The notes under the pieces: generated by a model | The model's input: only the letters and a program-made list of their open reading frames with translations | What the model was told of the DNA's origin: nothing | The model's database searches: none | In this document: piece by piece, positions 1 through 8,189 of the stretch | How positions within the stretch are numbered: the stretch's first letter is position 1 | Layout: each line of letters begins with the position of its first letter | Origin: Kluyvera sp046569695 | GTDB taxonomy: Bacteria > Pseudomonadota > Gammaproteobacteria > Enterobacterales > Enterobacteriaceae | Assembly (NCBI RefSeq): GCF_046569695.1 | Contig: NZ_JBKHUI010000004.1 | Coordinates: forward strand, 267,404 to 331,403 | Direction: 5' to 3' | Length of the DNA: 64,000 bases | Position numbers and translations under genes: made by a program

Positions 1-568
1 GCTTCACGCCCGCCAGGTCGGCTGCCAGCAGCGCATTCGCGCGGTCTTCAACCACTTTGGTGACGTTGGTATCAGCCGGGCCACCGTTTGGTGGGTTGTA
101 CTTGATGCCGCCGTCTTCCGGTGGGTTGTGGGATGGCGTAATCACGATCCCATCGGCCAGCTTACCGCCTTTTTTGTTGTGTACCAGGATAGCGTTGGAT
201 ACCGCCGGAGTCGGCGTAAAGCCATTGTCTTCCTGAACAATGACATCCACCCCGTTTGCTGCCAGCACTTCGAGAACGGAGATAAACGCCGGCTCAGAGA
301 GCGCGTGAGTATCCTTCCCGACATAGCATGGGCCCGTAATTCCATTTTTCGCGCGCTCTTCCGCGATCGCCTGAGCAATGGCCAGAATATGCTTTTCGTT
401 GAAGCTGTGACGACCCGCGCTCCCACGGTGGCCGGATGTACCGAACTTCACCGCATGTTCCGGGTTGCTCACGTCAGGCTGCAGCACGTAGTACTGAGCC
501 GTCAGTTGGGCGACGTTGATCAAATCACTCTGCTGTGCAGGTTGTCCTGCACGGGTATGGTTTGCCAT
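1..568 (-). CDS. pgm: Phosphoglucomutase, N-terminal part (cut by window edge)
   Basis: Interconverts glucose-1-phosphate and glucose-6-phosphate in the cytoplasm, feeding UDP-glucose and glycogen synthesis. The visible part starts MANHTRAGQ and contains the sugar-binding FGTSGHRGS stretch and the TPSHNPPEDGG phosphoserine loop, whose serine carries the catalytic phosphate in this family. About 189 residues are present; the remaining two thirds lie beyond base 1. The gene starts 38 bases after the seqA stop on the same strand, the usual enterobacterial seqA-pgm pairing, so co-transcription is likely. Confidence 0.95.
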   Translation of the reverse strand, partial: MANHTRAGQPAQQSDLINVAQLTAQYYVLQPDVSNPEHAVKFGTSGHRGSAGRHSFNEKHILAIAQAIAEERAKNGITGPCYVGKDTHALSEPAFISVLEVLAANGVDVIVQEDNGFTPTPAVSNAILVHNKKGGKLADGIVITPSHNPPEDGGIKYNPPNGGPADTNVTKVVEDRANALLAADLAGVK

Positions 569-606
569 TGCCTGGTCCTTCTTATGCAAGGGTTAGATTG
601 TCAGTA

Positions 607-1179
607 TTAGATAGTACCGCAAACCTTCTCAATCAATTCCGTTGGGAATTGCATTGATTGCATGATGTGTTCGACCATGCTGCATTTACGGCCTGTATTA
701 GTATTGGTAATGACCCAGTATGGCGTATCCGGAACCTGTTTTGGTTTTGTCTGGTTGCCGTTTTTGAGCAGAGTCTGCTCATCAGCAGCAAAATAGACGC
801 GGGTACGCCCGTGAAGGGATTCGGTAGCTTCGGCAAACGCCTTGTTGTCCAGAGCGTACAGCGTGGTCAGTACCAGCATGAAGCGGTTAACCGCTTTCTT
901 CTGTTCTGCATACTCATCAGAGAGCAGCAGCTCACGCATAGCACGAACTTTATCTTTGGCGGTTTTTACCGTTTTCACGTCAGCAACGGGAGCAGCAGCC
1001 GGGGCCGGAGCGGGAGCCGGTTCTGCTTTGACGACCGGCGCAGCGGCAGCAGCCACGGGCTGGGAAGCGGCGGAGAATTTCAGCATACGCCGTAAAATGT
1101 CGGACGCGCTCTCGCCAATGTGCAGAGTGTGAGCCGCAATATAGCGATAGAGCTCGTCATCAACTTCGATCGTTTTCAT
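607..1179 (-). CDS. seqA: Negative regulator of replication initiation SeqA
   Basis: SeqA binds hemimethylated GATC pairs, sequesters oriC after initiation and organises newly replicated DNA. The start MKTIEVDDELY matches the family start; an in-frame ATG 33 bases upstream is rejected. The N-terminal oligomerisation segment (about residues 1-40) is followed by an Ala/Pro/Val-rich linker (about residues 42-70), then the DNA-binding domain ending near KVCGTI. The product is 190 residues against 181 in E. coli; the extra length lies in the low-complexity linker. It lies directly upstream of pgm and is divergent from ybfF. Confidence 0.96.
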   Translation of the reverse strand: MKTIEVDDELYRYIAAHTLHIGESASDILRRMLKFSAASQPVAAAAAPVVKAEPAPAPAPAAAPVADVKTVKTAKDKVRAMRELLLSDEYAEQKKAVNRFMLVLTTLYALDNKAFAEATESLHGRTRVYFAADEQTLLKNGNQTKPKQVPDTPYWVITNTNTGRKCSMVEHIMQSMQFPTELIEKVCGTI

Positions 1180-1361
1180 CTTAATCCGGTGCGATAATTT
1201 TTCTGAATACAATTCATTGGGATTATAAAGTCAAAACCCAACAGCGGGTAGCGCCAAACCAGGAAGACGGCAAAATTCGGAGGAGTTCCTCTCTTGCCCC
1301 TGAGCGTTAGAATGTCCAACATGATACCCTAACCCGACAATGCGAAAAAAAGAACTTTGCT

Positions 1362-2126
1362 ATGAAATTGAATGTCCGAGCGCAATCTGCACAAAACCTG
1401 CACAATAATTCTCCCATCGTTCTCGTCCACGGGCTGTTCGGTAGTCTGGACAATCTTGGCATCCTGGCGCGCGACCTGGTCTCCGACCACGATATCCTCC
1501 AGGTAGACATGCGTAACCACGGTTTGTCGCCGCGTGCCGATGAGATGACCTACTCCGCAATGGCGCAGGATCTGCTCGATACCCTCGATGCTAACGGCAT
1601 TGAGAAAGCGACGGTTATCGGCCATTCCATGGGCGGTAAAGCGGTGATGGCGCTCACCGCGCTGGCCCCAGAACGCATCGACCGACTAGTGGCGATTGAT
1701 ATTGCCCCCGTGAATTATCAGGTCCGTCGTCACGATGAGATTTTTGCCGCCATTAATGCGGTGACTAACGCGGGCGTGGCAACCCGCCAGCAGGCCGCCA
1801 CGGTGATGCGCGAGTACCTTAAAGAAGAAGGCGTGATTCAGTTCCTGCTGAAATCCTTTGTTGACGGTGCCTGGCGATTTAACGTGCCTGTGCTGTGGGA
1901 ACAGTACCCGCATATCGTTGGCTGGGAGACTATCCCGGCCTGGGACCACCCTGCCCTGTTCATCCCTGGCGGCAATTCGCCGTACGTGACCGAAGCCTAT
2001 CGTGACACGCTGCTGGCTCAGTTCCCGCAGGCAAAAGCGCATGTTATTGCCGGCGCGGGCCACTGGGTTCATGCCGAAAAACCGGAAGCGGTGCTGCGAG
2101 CGATTCGTCGCTACCTCGCCGAGTGA
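1362..2126 (+). CDS. ybfF: Acyl-CoA esterase / alpha-beta hydrolase YbfF
   Basis: A 254-residue cytoplasmic alpha/beta-hydrolase. The oxyanion segment VLVHGLFGSLDN is near residue 20, the nucleophile elbow GHSMGGKA near residue 88, and the C-terminal catalytic histidine in GAGHWVHAE near residue 235. E. coli YbfF hydrolyses palmitoyl-CoA and malonyl-CoA in vitro; its physiological substrate is not settled. It is divergent from seqA across a 182-base gap and is followed by ybfE. Confidence 0.93.
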   Translation: MKLNVRAQSAQNLHNNSPIVLVHGLFGSLDNLGILARDLVSDHDILQVDMRNHGLSPRADEMTYSAMAQDLLDTLDANGIEKATVIGHSMGGKAVMALTALAPERIDRLVAIDIAPVNYQVRRHDEIFAAINAVTNAGVATRQQAATVMREYLKEEGVIQFLLKSFVDGAWRFNVPVLWEQYPHIVGWETIPAWDHPALFIPGGNSPYVTEAYRDTLLAQFPQAKAHVIAGAGHWVHAEKPEAVLRAIRRYLAE

Positions 2127-2140
2127 TTAAAAATGCATCG
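2121..2140 (+). promoter_or_regulatory. Degenerate LexA-box-like site before ybfE
   Basis: In E. coli a LexA box of the form CTG-N10-CAG with the core TGATTAAAAA overlaps this position. Here the same core is present, overlapping the ybfF stop codon, but the outer triplets read GTG and CAT instead of CTG and CAG. LexA control of ybfE may therefore be weak or lost. The comparison to E. coli is from memory. Confidence 0.3.
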
Positions 2141-2255
2141 ACCGCGCGCCAGAATGGCCGTGGTCGTTGGCGTGTGGGCCCCACTGATGTATGATTGCGC
2201 GCTGTCTGCACCGGGCACCGCCCGGTAGCTTGTTTCCCCGAAGTCACTCAGAACC

Positions 2256-2549
2256 ATGGCAAAAGAACAAACGGACCGTACGACCTTAGATTTGTTCGCA
2301 AATGAGCGTCGGCCGGGAAGACCAAAAACCAATCCGCTTTCGCGTGACGAACAGCTGCGCATTAATAAGCGTAATCAGTTAAAACGCGACAAAGTGCGCG
2401 GTCTGAAGCGCGTGGAGCTGAAGCTGAACAACGAAGCCGTTGATGCACTCAACGAGCTGGCGACTGCCCGTGATATGAGCCGGAGTGAACTCATCGAAGA
2501 GATTCTGATGAGCCAACTGGCCCAACTGCACGGACAGGGGAAAGTCTGA
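2256..2549 (+). CDS. ybfE: CopG-like small protein YbfE
   Basis: A 97-residue basic protein. The N-terminal part carries a GRPKTNP segment (residues 20-26). The C-terminal part, from KRVELKLNNEAVDALNELA to SRSELIEEIL, has the pattern of a ribbon-helix-helix DNA-binding fold. E. coli ybfE is a LexA-regulon (SOS) gene of unknown function. It stands alone between ybfF and fldA on the same strand, with a weak Shine-Dalgarno. Confidence 0.9.
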   Translation: MAKEQTDRTTLDLFANERRPGRPKTNPLSRDEQLRINKRNQLKRDKVRGLKRVELKLNNEAVDALNELATARDMSRSELIEEILMSQLAQLHGQGKV

Positions 2550-2699
2550 AAAATCCCCCAAAATACGCTTTCATGTAGCAGAGTGTGCAGTCCGGCACGA
2601 TAGCGGTTTCCGCGCACCTCTCTGTTCTGCTATGATTGCCCTTATCTGTGGGCAATAAGCCACCACCATATCATTAAGTTTCAAGAGGTTATTTTACTC

Positions 2700-3230
2700 A
2701 TGGCAATCGTTGGCATCTTTTTCGGTAGCGATACCGGGAACACCGAAAATATCGCAAAAATGATTCAAAAACAGCTTGGTAAAGATGTCGCTGACGTTCA
2801 CGACATTGCCAAGAGCAGCAAGGAAGATCTGGAAGCATTCGACATTCTGCTGCTGGGTATCCCAACCTGGTACTACGGTGAAGCGCAGTGCGACTGGGAT
2901 GACTTCTTCCCTACGCTAGAAGAAGTGGACTTCAACGGTAAGCTGGTTGCGCTGTTTGGCTGCGGCGACCAGGAAGACTACGCGGAATACTTCTGCGACG
3001 CACTGGGCACCATTCGCGACATCATTGAACCACGCGGCGCGACTATCGTAGGCCACTGGCCGACCGCGGGCTACCATTTCGAAGCGTCTAAAGGTCTGGC
3101 AGATGACGACCACTTTGTGGGTCTGGCTATCGATGAAGACCGTCAGCCAGAACTGACCGCCGAGCGCGTTGAAAAATGGGTTAAGCAGGTTGCAGAAGAG
3201 CTGCACCTGGATGAGATCAAAAACGCCTGA
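2700..3230 (+). CDS. fldA: Flavodoxin 1
   Basis: An FMN-binding electron carrier of 176 residues, the usual length. It donates electrons to pyruvate-formate-lyase activating enzyme, methionine synthase, biotin synthase and IspG/IspH. The phosphate-binding loop FFGSDTGNTENIA is at residues 7-19, and FMN-stacking segments lie around PTWYYGEAQCDWDD and FGCGDQEDYAEYF. AGAGGTTATT lies just upstream of the ATG. In E. coli, transcripts from the fldA promoter can run into fur and the gene is induced by SoxS. Confidence 0.97.
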   Translation: MAIVGIFFGSDTGNTENIAKMIQKQLGKDVADVHDIAKSSKEDLEAFDILLLGIPTWYYGEAQCDWDDFFPTLEEVDFNGKLVALFGCGDQEDYAEYFCDALGTIRDIIEPRGATIVGHWPTAGYHFEASKGLADDDHFVGLAIDEDRQPELTAERVEKWVKQVAEELHLDEIKNA

Positions 3231-3237
3231 TTATCCT

Positions 3238-3262
3238 GCGGCACGATGATAAATCGTGCCGC
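3238..3262 (+). terminator. Stem-loop after fldA (no U-tract)
   Basis: Perfect 10-bp inverted repeat GCGGCACGAT / ATCGTGCCGC with a 5-base loop starts 8 bases after the fldA stop codon. No run of T follows, so it is more likely an mRNA 3' protector or partial terminator than a strong intrinsic terminator. This fits read-through into fur. Confidence 0.45.
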
Positions 3263-3412
3263 ATTAATAGGTAAAAGCAATTAAAATAATAGCTACAATT
3301 TTTTAACTTTTGAGCGCATACCTGTACAATATCTTCTGATTTAGCGCGGTCTCATCGTCAGTTTGTCGGTGAAGCCTCGTTTTTGAAAGCTTAGTTTACC
3401 CGGCTCTTGCTG

Positions 3413-3440
3413 TTTTCATTTCAATAGGGTCATTCTATAA
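3413..3440 (+). promoter_or_regulatory. Candidate fur-proximal promoter
   Basis: A perfect TATAAT at 3435-3440 with only a poor -35 (TTTTCA, 16 bases upstream), the pattern of an activator-dependent promoter. E. coli fur has an OxyR-activated promoter of its own; I did not identify an OxyR site here. Confidence 0.4.
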
Positions 3441-3529
3441 TGAGACGCATTAATTCGGGTGCATTCTCTGTGATACTTTCGCTGATGGAAGTTAATCGTT
3501 TAGCAACAGGACAGATTCCGCATGACTGA
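3440..3529 (+). CDS. uof: Fur leader peptide Uof (start uncertain)
   Basis: A 29-codon frame whose TGA overlaps the fur ATG (fur starts at 3522). Read from the ATG at 3440 it gives MRRINSGAF...GQIPHD. In E. coli, fur translation is coupled to a 28-codon upstream ORF, and the small RNA RyhB blocks uof to lower Fur when iron is scarce. The ATG at 3440 is embedded in a TATAAT hexamer (3435-3440), so transcripts starting from that promoter would lack it. They would need a later start such as GTG at 3470 or ATG at 3485; transcripts from fldA could use the ATG. Confidence 0.6.
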   Translation: MRRINSGAFSVILSLMEVNRLATGQIPHD

Positions 3530-3974
3530 CAATAACACCGCATTAAAGAAGGCTGGCCTGAAAGTCACACTTCCACGGTTAAAGATTCTGGAAGTCCTTC
3601 AGGAACCGGATAACCACCATGTCAGCGCGGAAGACTTATACAAACGCCTGATCGACATGGGTGAAGAGATTGGTTTAGCCACGGTTTACCGCGTATTGAA
3701 CCAGTTTGATGACGCCGGTATCGTCACCCGTCACAACTTTGAAGGCGGTAAATCCGTTTTCGAGCTGACCCAACAGCATCACCACGATCACCTGATCTGC
3801 CTCGACTGCGGCAAAGTGATCGAGTTCAGCGATGATTCCATTGAAGCTCGCCAGCGTGAAATCGCGTCGAAGCACGGTATCCGCTTAACGAACCACAGTC
3901 TTTATCTTTACGGTCACTGCGCTGAAGGCGACTGCCGTGAAGATGAACACGCGCATGACGCGGTAGCAAAATAA
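3522..3974 (+). CDS. fur: Ferric uptake regulator Fur
   Basis: Iron-sensing repressor that as Fe(II)-Fur binds 19-bp Fur boxes at iron-uptake genes. The N-terminal winged helix is residues 1-80. The metal-binding HHHDHLICLDCGKVIEF segment follows, and the cysteines of LICLDC and GHCAEGDC form the structural zinc sites. At 150 residues it is two longer than E. coli Fur, with the tail ending HAHDAVAK. Its start overlaps the uof stop, implying translational coupling. It is followed by a strong terminator at 3996-4020. Confidence 0.98.
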   Translation: MTDNNTALKKAGLKVTLPRLKILEVLQEPDNHHVSAEDLYKRLIDMGEEIGLATVYRVLNQFDDAGIVTRHNFEGGKSVFELTQQHHHDHLICLDCGKVIEFSDDSIEARQREIASKHGIRLTNHSLYLYGHCAEGDCREDEHAHDAVAK

Positions 3975-3995
3975 GCGTACTGTGTGCGTCTCGAA

Positions 3996-4020
3996 AACCA
4001 GCCTAAGCGCTGGTTTTTTT
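3996..4020 (+). terminator. Intrinsic terminator of fur
   Basis: Stem AACCAGC / GCTGGTT followed by seven or more T, 22 bases after the fur stop. Confidence 0.85.
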
Positions 4021-4042
4021 ATGCCCTGCTTTACGATATCCA

Positions 4043-4073
4043 TAAAAAAACCGCTGCAAGCAGCGGTTTTTTG
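4043..4073 (-). terminator. Intrinsic terminator after chiQ, possibly bidirectional
   Basis: Stem CCGCTGC / GCAGCGG flanked by an A-tract on the left and a T-tract on the right, so it can act for the minus-strand chiPQ transcript and for fur read-through. Confidence 0.85.
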
Positions 4074-4087
4074 TTGTCAGCATAAGC

Positions 4088-4423
4088 TTATTTCTGTGGC
4101 GTGTTGTTGCTGCGAATTTCCTGCCAAATCTTATCGCAGTTCTTCGCTACCGCTTCGTCATTACCCATTTTTCTGGCGTTAATGCATTTCTGGTAATCAA
4201 TAACGCGCACGCTTTCCTGGTTTGCGAACTGCTCGTGCGCTTTCTCTTGCTTCAGCACATTTAGCACGCTCTGGCAGGCCTGAATTTTATCCGGGTTGCC
4301 TTCTGCAGTGTTAATACAGGCGCTGTAGGCATCCTTCAGCTTGCTATCTTCCTTCGGTGCAGGTGATTGCGCACAGGCGGTTAACCCAGCGGCCATCAGC
4401 GCAACAATAATCAATTTTTTCAT
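4088..4423 (-). CDS. chiQ: Chitosugar-induced lipoprotein ChiQ (YbfN)
   Basis: A 111-residue lipoprotein. A short hydrophobic signal ends in the lipobox LTAC, giving lipidated Cys17. Four further cysteines (near residues 36, 50, 80 and 95) could form disulfides in the periplasm. E. coli chiQ is co-transcribed with chiP and its biochemical role is unknown. Here it lies 49 bases downstream of chiP on the same strand, in front of a terminator, which supports the chiPQ operon. Confidence 0.92.
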   Translation of the reverse strand: MKKLIIVALMAAGLTACAQSPAPKEDSKLKDAYSACINTAEGNPDKIQACQSVLNVLKQEKAHEQFANQESVRVIDYQKCINARKMGNDEAVAKNCDKIWQEIRSNNTPQK

Positions 4424-4472
4424 ACGATGAGCCTCTTAACAGCGGCAGAGGTCTCCCCCTGCCGCGTTAGCA

Positions 4473-5879
4473 TCAGAAAATAGTGAACGGTGCGATAACC
4501 ATAAATTTCACGTCACGCTCATCCTGGAAGATGTTGCCGTAACCGCCGCCCCAGCTTGGAATATCGGAGTGGTTGTCATACTGAGTGAAGTGCAGTTTGA
4601 ACAGCGTGCCTTTTGCGCGGCCATCCTGTACGGTGTAGGCCACATCGAGGCTGTAGGCAGACTCTTTGATCTTGTTATTCTTGTCGTAGAACTCGTCCGG
4701 GCTCATCTGCCAGGTCGCTGGCTTAGCATCCCATGCGTAAACGTAAGAAGCACCCACCGCCCAACCCGGCAGATCCCAGTTTTTCAGATCATACATGGTG
4801 CCAAAGAAGACCGCTTTTTCGCCGTTGGCGTTGAAGTCAGAGCGGTTATCCCACCAGATATCCAGACGACCGTTAGAGGACGCGTAGGTTGGCGTCATAC
4901 GCTGCAGGAAGTAACCCTGCTGACCCTCTGCTTTAACCCAGGTCCCTTCCAGACGGAAGTCGAACACTTCTTGCAGCTTGTAGCCGAAGGTTAACGCTTG
5001 CAGCCACGCGGTACCGTCATAGATATCGTTGACGCCGTGATCGCTCACCTTGTCACGCGTACCGTAGAACTGATAGCTGGTGGTCAGCGGGCCGCCAGGG
5101 ATATCAAATTTGTAGCTACCTTTGGCGAAGTACTGATCGATATAGCCTTCCGCCTGACCAAATGCGGCTTCCAGCACGAGGTCATTTTTGAAATCGTATT
5201 TCGCACCGATGGAGTGCAGGTAATCGACTTTGGTCTTCTTATCGTTCTGATAGAAGTTGTCCATTTCAAGGTGCCATGGCGCCTTGTAGTTGTTCGTCCA
5301 CATGTAGGAGAAGCTCAGCGCGCCAGCATCGCCGTAGTCGAAGTTAGCACCGGCTTCAGCACCCTGATAGGTACCAGGCATAAAGCTCCAGTGTGGTGCC
5401 AGCAGCGTTTGACCGGTTGGCTGGATGTAACCTGCGCGAGCCCATGTTGGCCCTAATTTAAATTTAGCTGCCGCTTTGTACAGGCTGATACCGCTCTTAT
5501 CGCCGCTGTAGTCTTCGCTGTAGCCTTTGTTCTTAGAAGAGAACGCAATTTCGTTCGGGTGACCACTGCCGTTATCTTCCGCCATTTCAATCGCGGTGAA
5601 CGCAGCAATATCAATACCGAACATGTCGGCAGCATAGCCAGACTGGAAGTCGAGGTTGGCATTCCAGGTGGAGTGAGAAAGGTTGGTTTTATATTTATCG
5701 TGATCGGTAACGTCTTTACGGTCACGTTCGCGCTGCCAGTAATAGATGCCGCCGGTCAGTGTAGAATCGTCGATGAAGCCTTCTGCTTTTGCTTCCGGAG
5801 TCATCATAAAGCCTGACATTGCTGTCACACCGGCGATAGCCAGCGCCAGCGTACTACGTTTGCCACTAAACGTACGCAT
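4473..5879 (-). CDS. chiP: Chitoporin ChiP
   Basis: Outer-membrane channel for chitooligosaccharides, 468 residues as in E. coli, OprD-like beta barrel. The start MRTFSGKRS is preferred over an upstream in-frame ATG because it begins a clear signal peptide ending AEA-KA near residue 32, and TATATCCTC-type leader sequence precedes it. The protein ends in the C-terminal Phe (APFTIF) typical of BAM substrates. In E. coli it is silenced by the small RNA ChiX and repressed by NagC. Two NagC-like palindromes lie upstream (5989-6011, 6211-6234). Confidence 0.96.
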   Translation of the reverse strand: MRTFSGKRSTLALAIAGVTAMSGFMMTPEAKAEGFIDDSTLTGGIYYWQRERDRKDVTDHDKYKTNLSHSTWNANLDFQSGYAADMFGIDIAAFTAIEMAEDNGSGHPNEIAFSSKNKGYSEDYSGDKSGISLYKAAAKFKLGPTWARAGYIQPTGQTLLAPHWSFMPGTYQGAEAGANFDYGDAGALSFSYMWTNNYKAPWHLEMDNFYQNDKKTKVDYLHSIGAKYDFKNDLVLEAAFGQAEGYIDQYFAKGSYKFDIPGGPLTTSYQFYGTRDKVSDHGVNDIYDGTAWLQALTFGYKLQEVFDFRLEGTWVKAEGQQGYFLQRMTPTYASSNGRLDIWWDNRSDFNANGEKAVFFGTMYDLKNWDLPGWAVGASYVYAWDAKPATWQMSPDEFYDKNNKIKESAYSLDVAYTVQDGRAKGTLFKLHFTQYDNHSDIPSWGGGYGNIFQDERDVKFMVIAPFTIF

Positions 5880-5988
5880 AGTTATATCCTCTTTGACTTT
5901 TAAAAATGCCGCTGCAAAGCAGAAGGCAAAAAAATAAAACTGATAAAAAGGTACTGCTAAGAAATTGTGTTTCACTACACCTACAGAC

Positions 5989-6011
5989 TATTTTTCGCGA
6001 CGCGAATTATC
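5989..6011. promoter_or_regulatory. Candidate NagC operator, chiP-proximal
   Basis: The 23-mer has TTTTTCG at its left and CGCGAATTA at its right, with the same spacing of TTCG and CGC as the nagE operator at 10264-10288. It lies 110 bases upstream of the chiP start, consistent with repression by GlcNAc-6P-responsive NagC. Confidence 0.6.
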
Positions 6012-6210
6012 AATCCTTTTCCGCAACGAGAGTGCAGGATTATGACAAAGCGCACATATTTGGTTTCCATTTGTAACAGGGTGCGTTACTGCAACATCTT
6101 CGCGCCAAGCCTTGCCGGGCCTGATAAAAATGTGAATGAGACCGTTTACATTAGACTTTTGTAACAAGCGGGATTAAAAGCGCGGGGATACTTAGAGGTA
6201 GAATAATTGC

Positions 6211-6234
6211 ATTAATTCGCTTCGCGAAACTATA
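6211..6234. promoter_or_regulatory. Candidate NagC operator, chiP-distal
   Basis: Contains TAATTCG-N2-TCGCGAA, sharing the TAATTCG-N2-TCGC core of the nagE operator. It lies about 220 bases from the proximal site. A spaced pair suggests DNA looping by NagC, as is known for nagE-nagB. Confidence 0.6.
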
Positions 6235-6301
6235 AGAGATCGTATTTTTCATCCGAAAGTAACATTATCATTCAGTGAAAGAGAACCTCTGGCGGCAGGC
6301 G

Positions 6302-6330
6302 AAAAAAAACGCCGCAAGCGCGGCGTTTTT
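6302..6330 (-). terminator. Intrinsic terminator of glnS
   Basis: GC-rich hairpin with arms AACGCCGC and GCGGCGTT. The A-tract at 6302-6309 gives the U-run on the minus strand, 15 bases after the glnS stop. Confidence 0.9.
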
Positions 6331-6344
6331 ATCAGGGTAAGGAA

Positions 6345-8003
6345 TTAACCTACCCAGGTATCACGCAGACCGACGGTGCGGTTAAATACCAGCTTCTCTG
6401 CGGTGGTATAACGGCTGTCGAGGCAGAAGTAACCCTCACGCTCGAACTGGAACGCTTTACCGGCCTCAGCGGCCTGCAGAGAAGGCTCAGCGTAGCCCTG
6501 CTTGATAACCAGTGACTCTGGGTTCATCACCGACAGGAAGTCTTCTGCGGCACCTGGGTTTGGCACGCTGAAGAGACGGTCGTACAGACGAATTTCAACC
6601 GGCAGCGCATGTGCTGCGCTAACCCAGTGAATCACGCCCTTCACTTTACGGCCATCTGCTGGGTCTTTGCTCAGAGTGTCGGCATCGTAGGTACAGAAGA
6701 TGGTGGTGATATTGCCTTCCGCATCTTTCTCTACGCGCTCTGCTTTCACCACGTAGGCGTTACGCAGACGAACTTCTTTACCCATCACCAGACGCTTGTA
6801 CTGCTTGTTGGCTTCTTCACGGAAGTCCGCGCGGTCGATCCAGATCTCAGCGCTAAACGGCACTTCACGGCTACCCATCTCCGGCTTATTCGGATGGTTA
6901 GGCATAGAAACCAACTCGCTTTCGCCCTGCGGGTAGTTTTCGATAACCAGTTTAACCGGGTCGATAACCGCCATCGCACGCGGGGCGTTTTCGTTGAGAT
7001 CTTCGCGAATGCAGGATTCCAGGGAAGCCATCTCAATGGTGTTGTCCTGCTTGGTGACGCCGATGCGCTTACAGAACTCACGGATGGACGCGGCGGTGTA
7101 ACCACGACGACGCAGACCGGAGATGGTCGGCATACGTGGGTCATCCCAGCCTTCTACGTGTTTTTCCATTACCAGCTGGTTCAGCTTACGCTTGGACATC
7201 ACGGTGTATTCCAGATTCAGGCGCGAGAATTCGTACTGGCGCGGGTGAACCGGAATGGTGATGTTATCCAGCACCCAGTCGTACAGACGACGGTTGTCCT
7301 GGAACTCCAGCGTACACAGGGAATGCGTGATACCTTCCAGCGCATCGCTGATGCAATGGGTGAAGTCGTACATCGGGTAGATGCACCACTTGGTACCGGT
7401 CTGGTGGTGATCGGCAAATTTAATGCGATACAACACCGGATCGCGCATCACGATAAACGGTGATGCCATGTCGATTTTCGCGCGCAGGCAAGCCGTGCCC
7501 TCGGCAAAACCGCCGGTACGCATTTTTTCGAACAGCGCCAGGTTCTCTTCTACGCTGCGATCGCGGTACGGGCTGTTTTTGCCCGGCGCGGTCAGCGAGC
7601 CGCGATATTCGCGGATCTGCTCAGGCGTCAGTTCATCAACGTACGCCAGACCTTTGTTGATCAGTTCAACCGCATAGGCATGCAGCTGATCGAAGTAATC
7701 AGAGGAGTAGCGAACGTTGCCAGACCAGTGAAAACCTAACCACTCGACGTCGTTTTTGATGGACTCAACGTATTCGATGTCTTCTTTGACTGGGTTGGTG
7801 TCATCGAAACGCAGGTTGCACTGGCCCTGATAATCTTGCGCAATACCGAAGTTCAGGCAGATAGATTTCGCGTGGCCGATGTGCAGATAGCCATTCGGCT
7901 CCGGCGGAAAACGGGTATGCACCGTGTTGTGCTTACCGGTAGCCAGATCTTCATCAATGATCTGACGAATAAAGTTAGTCGGGCGGGCTTCAGCCTCACT
8001 CAT
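6345..8003 (-). CDS. glnS: Glutaminyl-tRNA synthetase
   Basis: Class I aminoacyl-tRNA synthetase that charges tRNA-Gln, 552 residues (E. coli 554). The start MSEAEARPTNFIRQ matches the family; the in-frame upstream ATG (123 bases earlier) is rejected. The HIGH-type motif HIGHAKS follows PPEPNGYL near residue 35, and the KMSKS-equivalent reads VMSKRKL near residue 270. The C-terminal half is the anticodon-binding beta barrel. It sits between chiP and nagE on the same strand but has its own terminator. Confidence 0.98.
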   Translation of the reverse strand: MSEAEARPTNFIRQIIDEDLATGKHNTVHTRFPPEPNGYLHIGHAKSICLNFGIAQDYQGQCNLRFDDTNPVKEDIEYVESIKNDVEWLGFHWSGNVRYSSDYFDQLHAYAVELINKGLAYVDELTPEQIREYRGSLTAPGKNSPYRDRSVEENLALFEKMRTGGFAEGTACLRAKIDMASPFIVMRDPVLYRIKFADHHQTGTKWCIYPMYDFTHCISDALEGITHSLCTLEFQDNRRLYDWVLDNITIPVHPRQYEFSRLNLEYTVMSKRKLNQLVMEKHVEGWDDPRMPTISGLRRRGYTAASIREFCKRIGVTKQDNTIEMASLESCIREDLNENAPRAMAVIDPVKLVIENYPQGESELVSMPNHPNKPEMGSREVPFSAEIWIDRADFREEANKQYKRLVMGKEVRLRNAYVVKAERVEKDAEGNITTIFCTYDADTLSKDPADGRKVKGVIHWVSAAHALPVEIRLYDRLFSVPNPGAAEDFLSVMNPESLVIKQGYAEPSLQAAEAGKAFQFEREGYFCLDSRYTTAEKLVFNRTVGLRDTWVG

Positions 8004-8124
8004 CGTAGATTCCTCAAAGCGTAAACAACGTATAACGGCACATGATCTTATAAGCCGCGCTTCTAGACAACTATTAGTTGCACAAAAAAAGCGATGGAAT
8101 AATGAATGTGGGGGAATTTGCGGC

Positions 8125-8158
8125 AAAAAAAAGCGGCGGAGGAACTCCCCCGCCGCTT
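8125..8158 (-). terminator. Intrinsic terminator of nagE
   Basis: Stem AAGCGGCGG / CCGCCGCTT with an 8-base A-tract on its left, which is the U-run on the minus strand; 32 bases after the nagE stop. Confidence 0.9.
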
Positions 8159-8189
8159 AAGGCACTTAACTCACTTTACTCAGGAGCAG

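Larger units (their letters stand above)
5880..6344. other. chiP upstream region / glnS 3' gap
   Basis: A 465-base non-coding gap. It holds the chiP leader and promoter, two NagC operator-like palindromes about 220 bases apart, and the glnS terminator. No credible ORF is present. The ChiX-pairing site expected in the chiP leader could not be assigned by eye. Confidence 0.7.

Noticed and set aside
6609..7463. 284-codon open frame opposite glnS
   Set aside because: Lies wholly within glnS on the other strand; composition is that of an antisense shadow.
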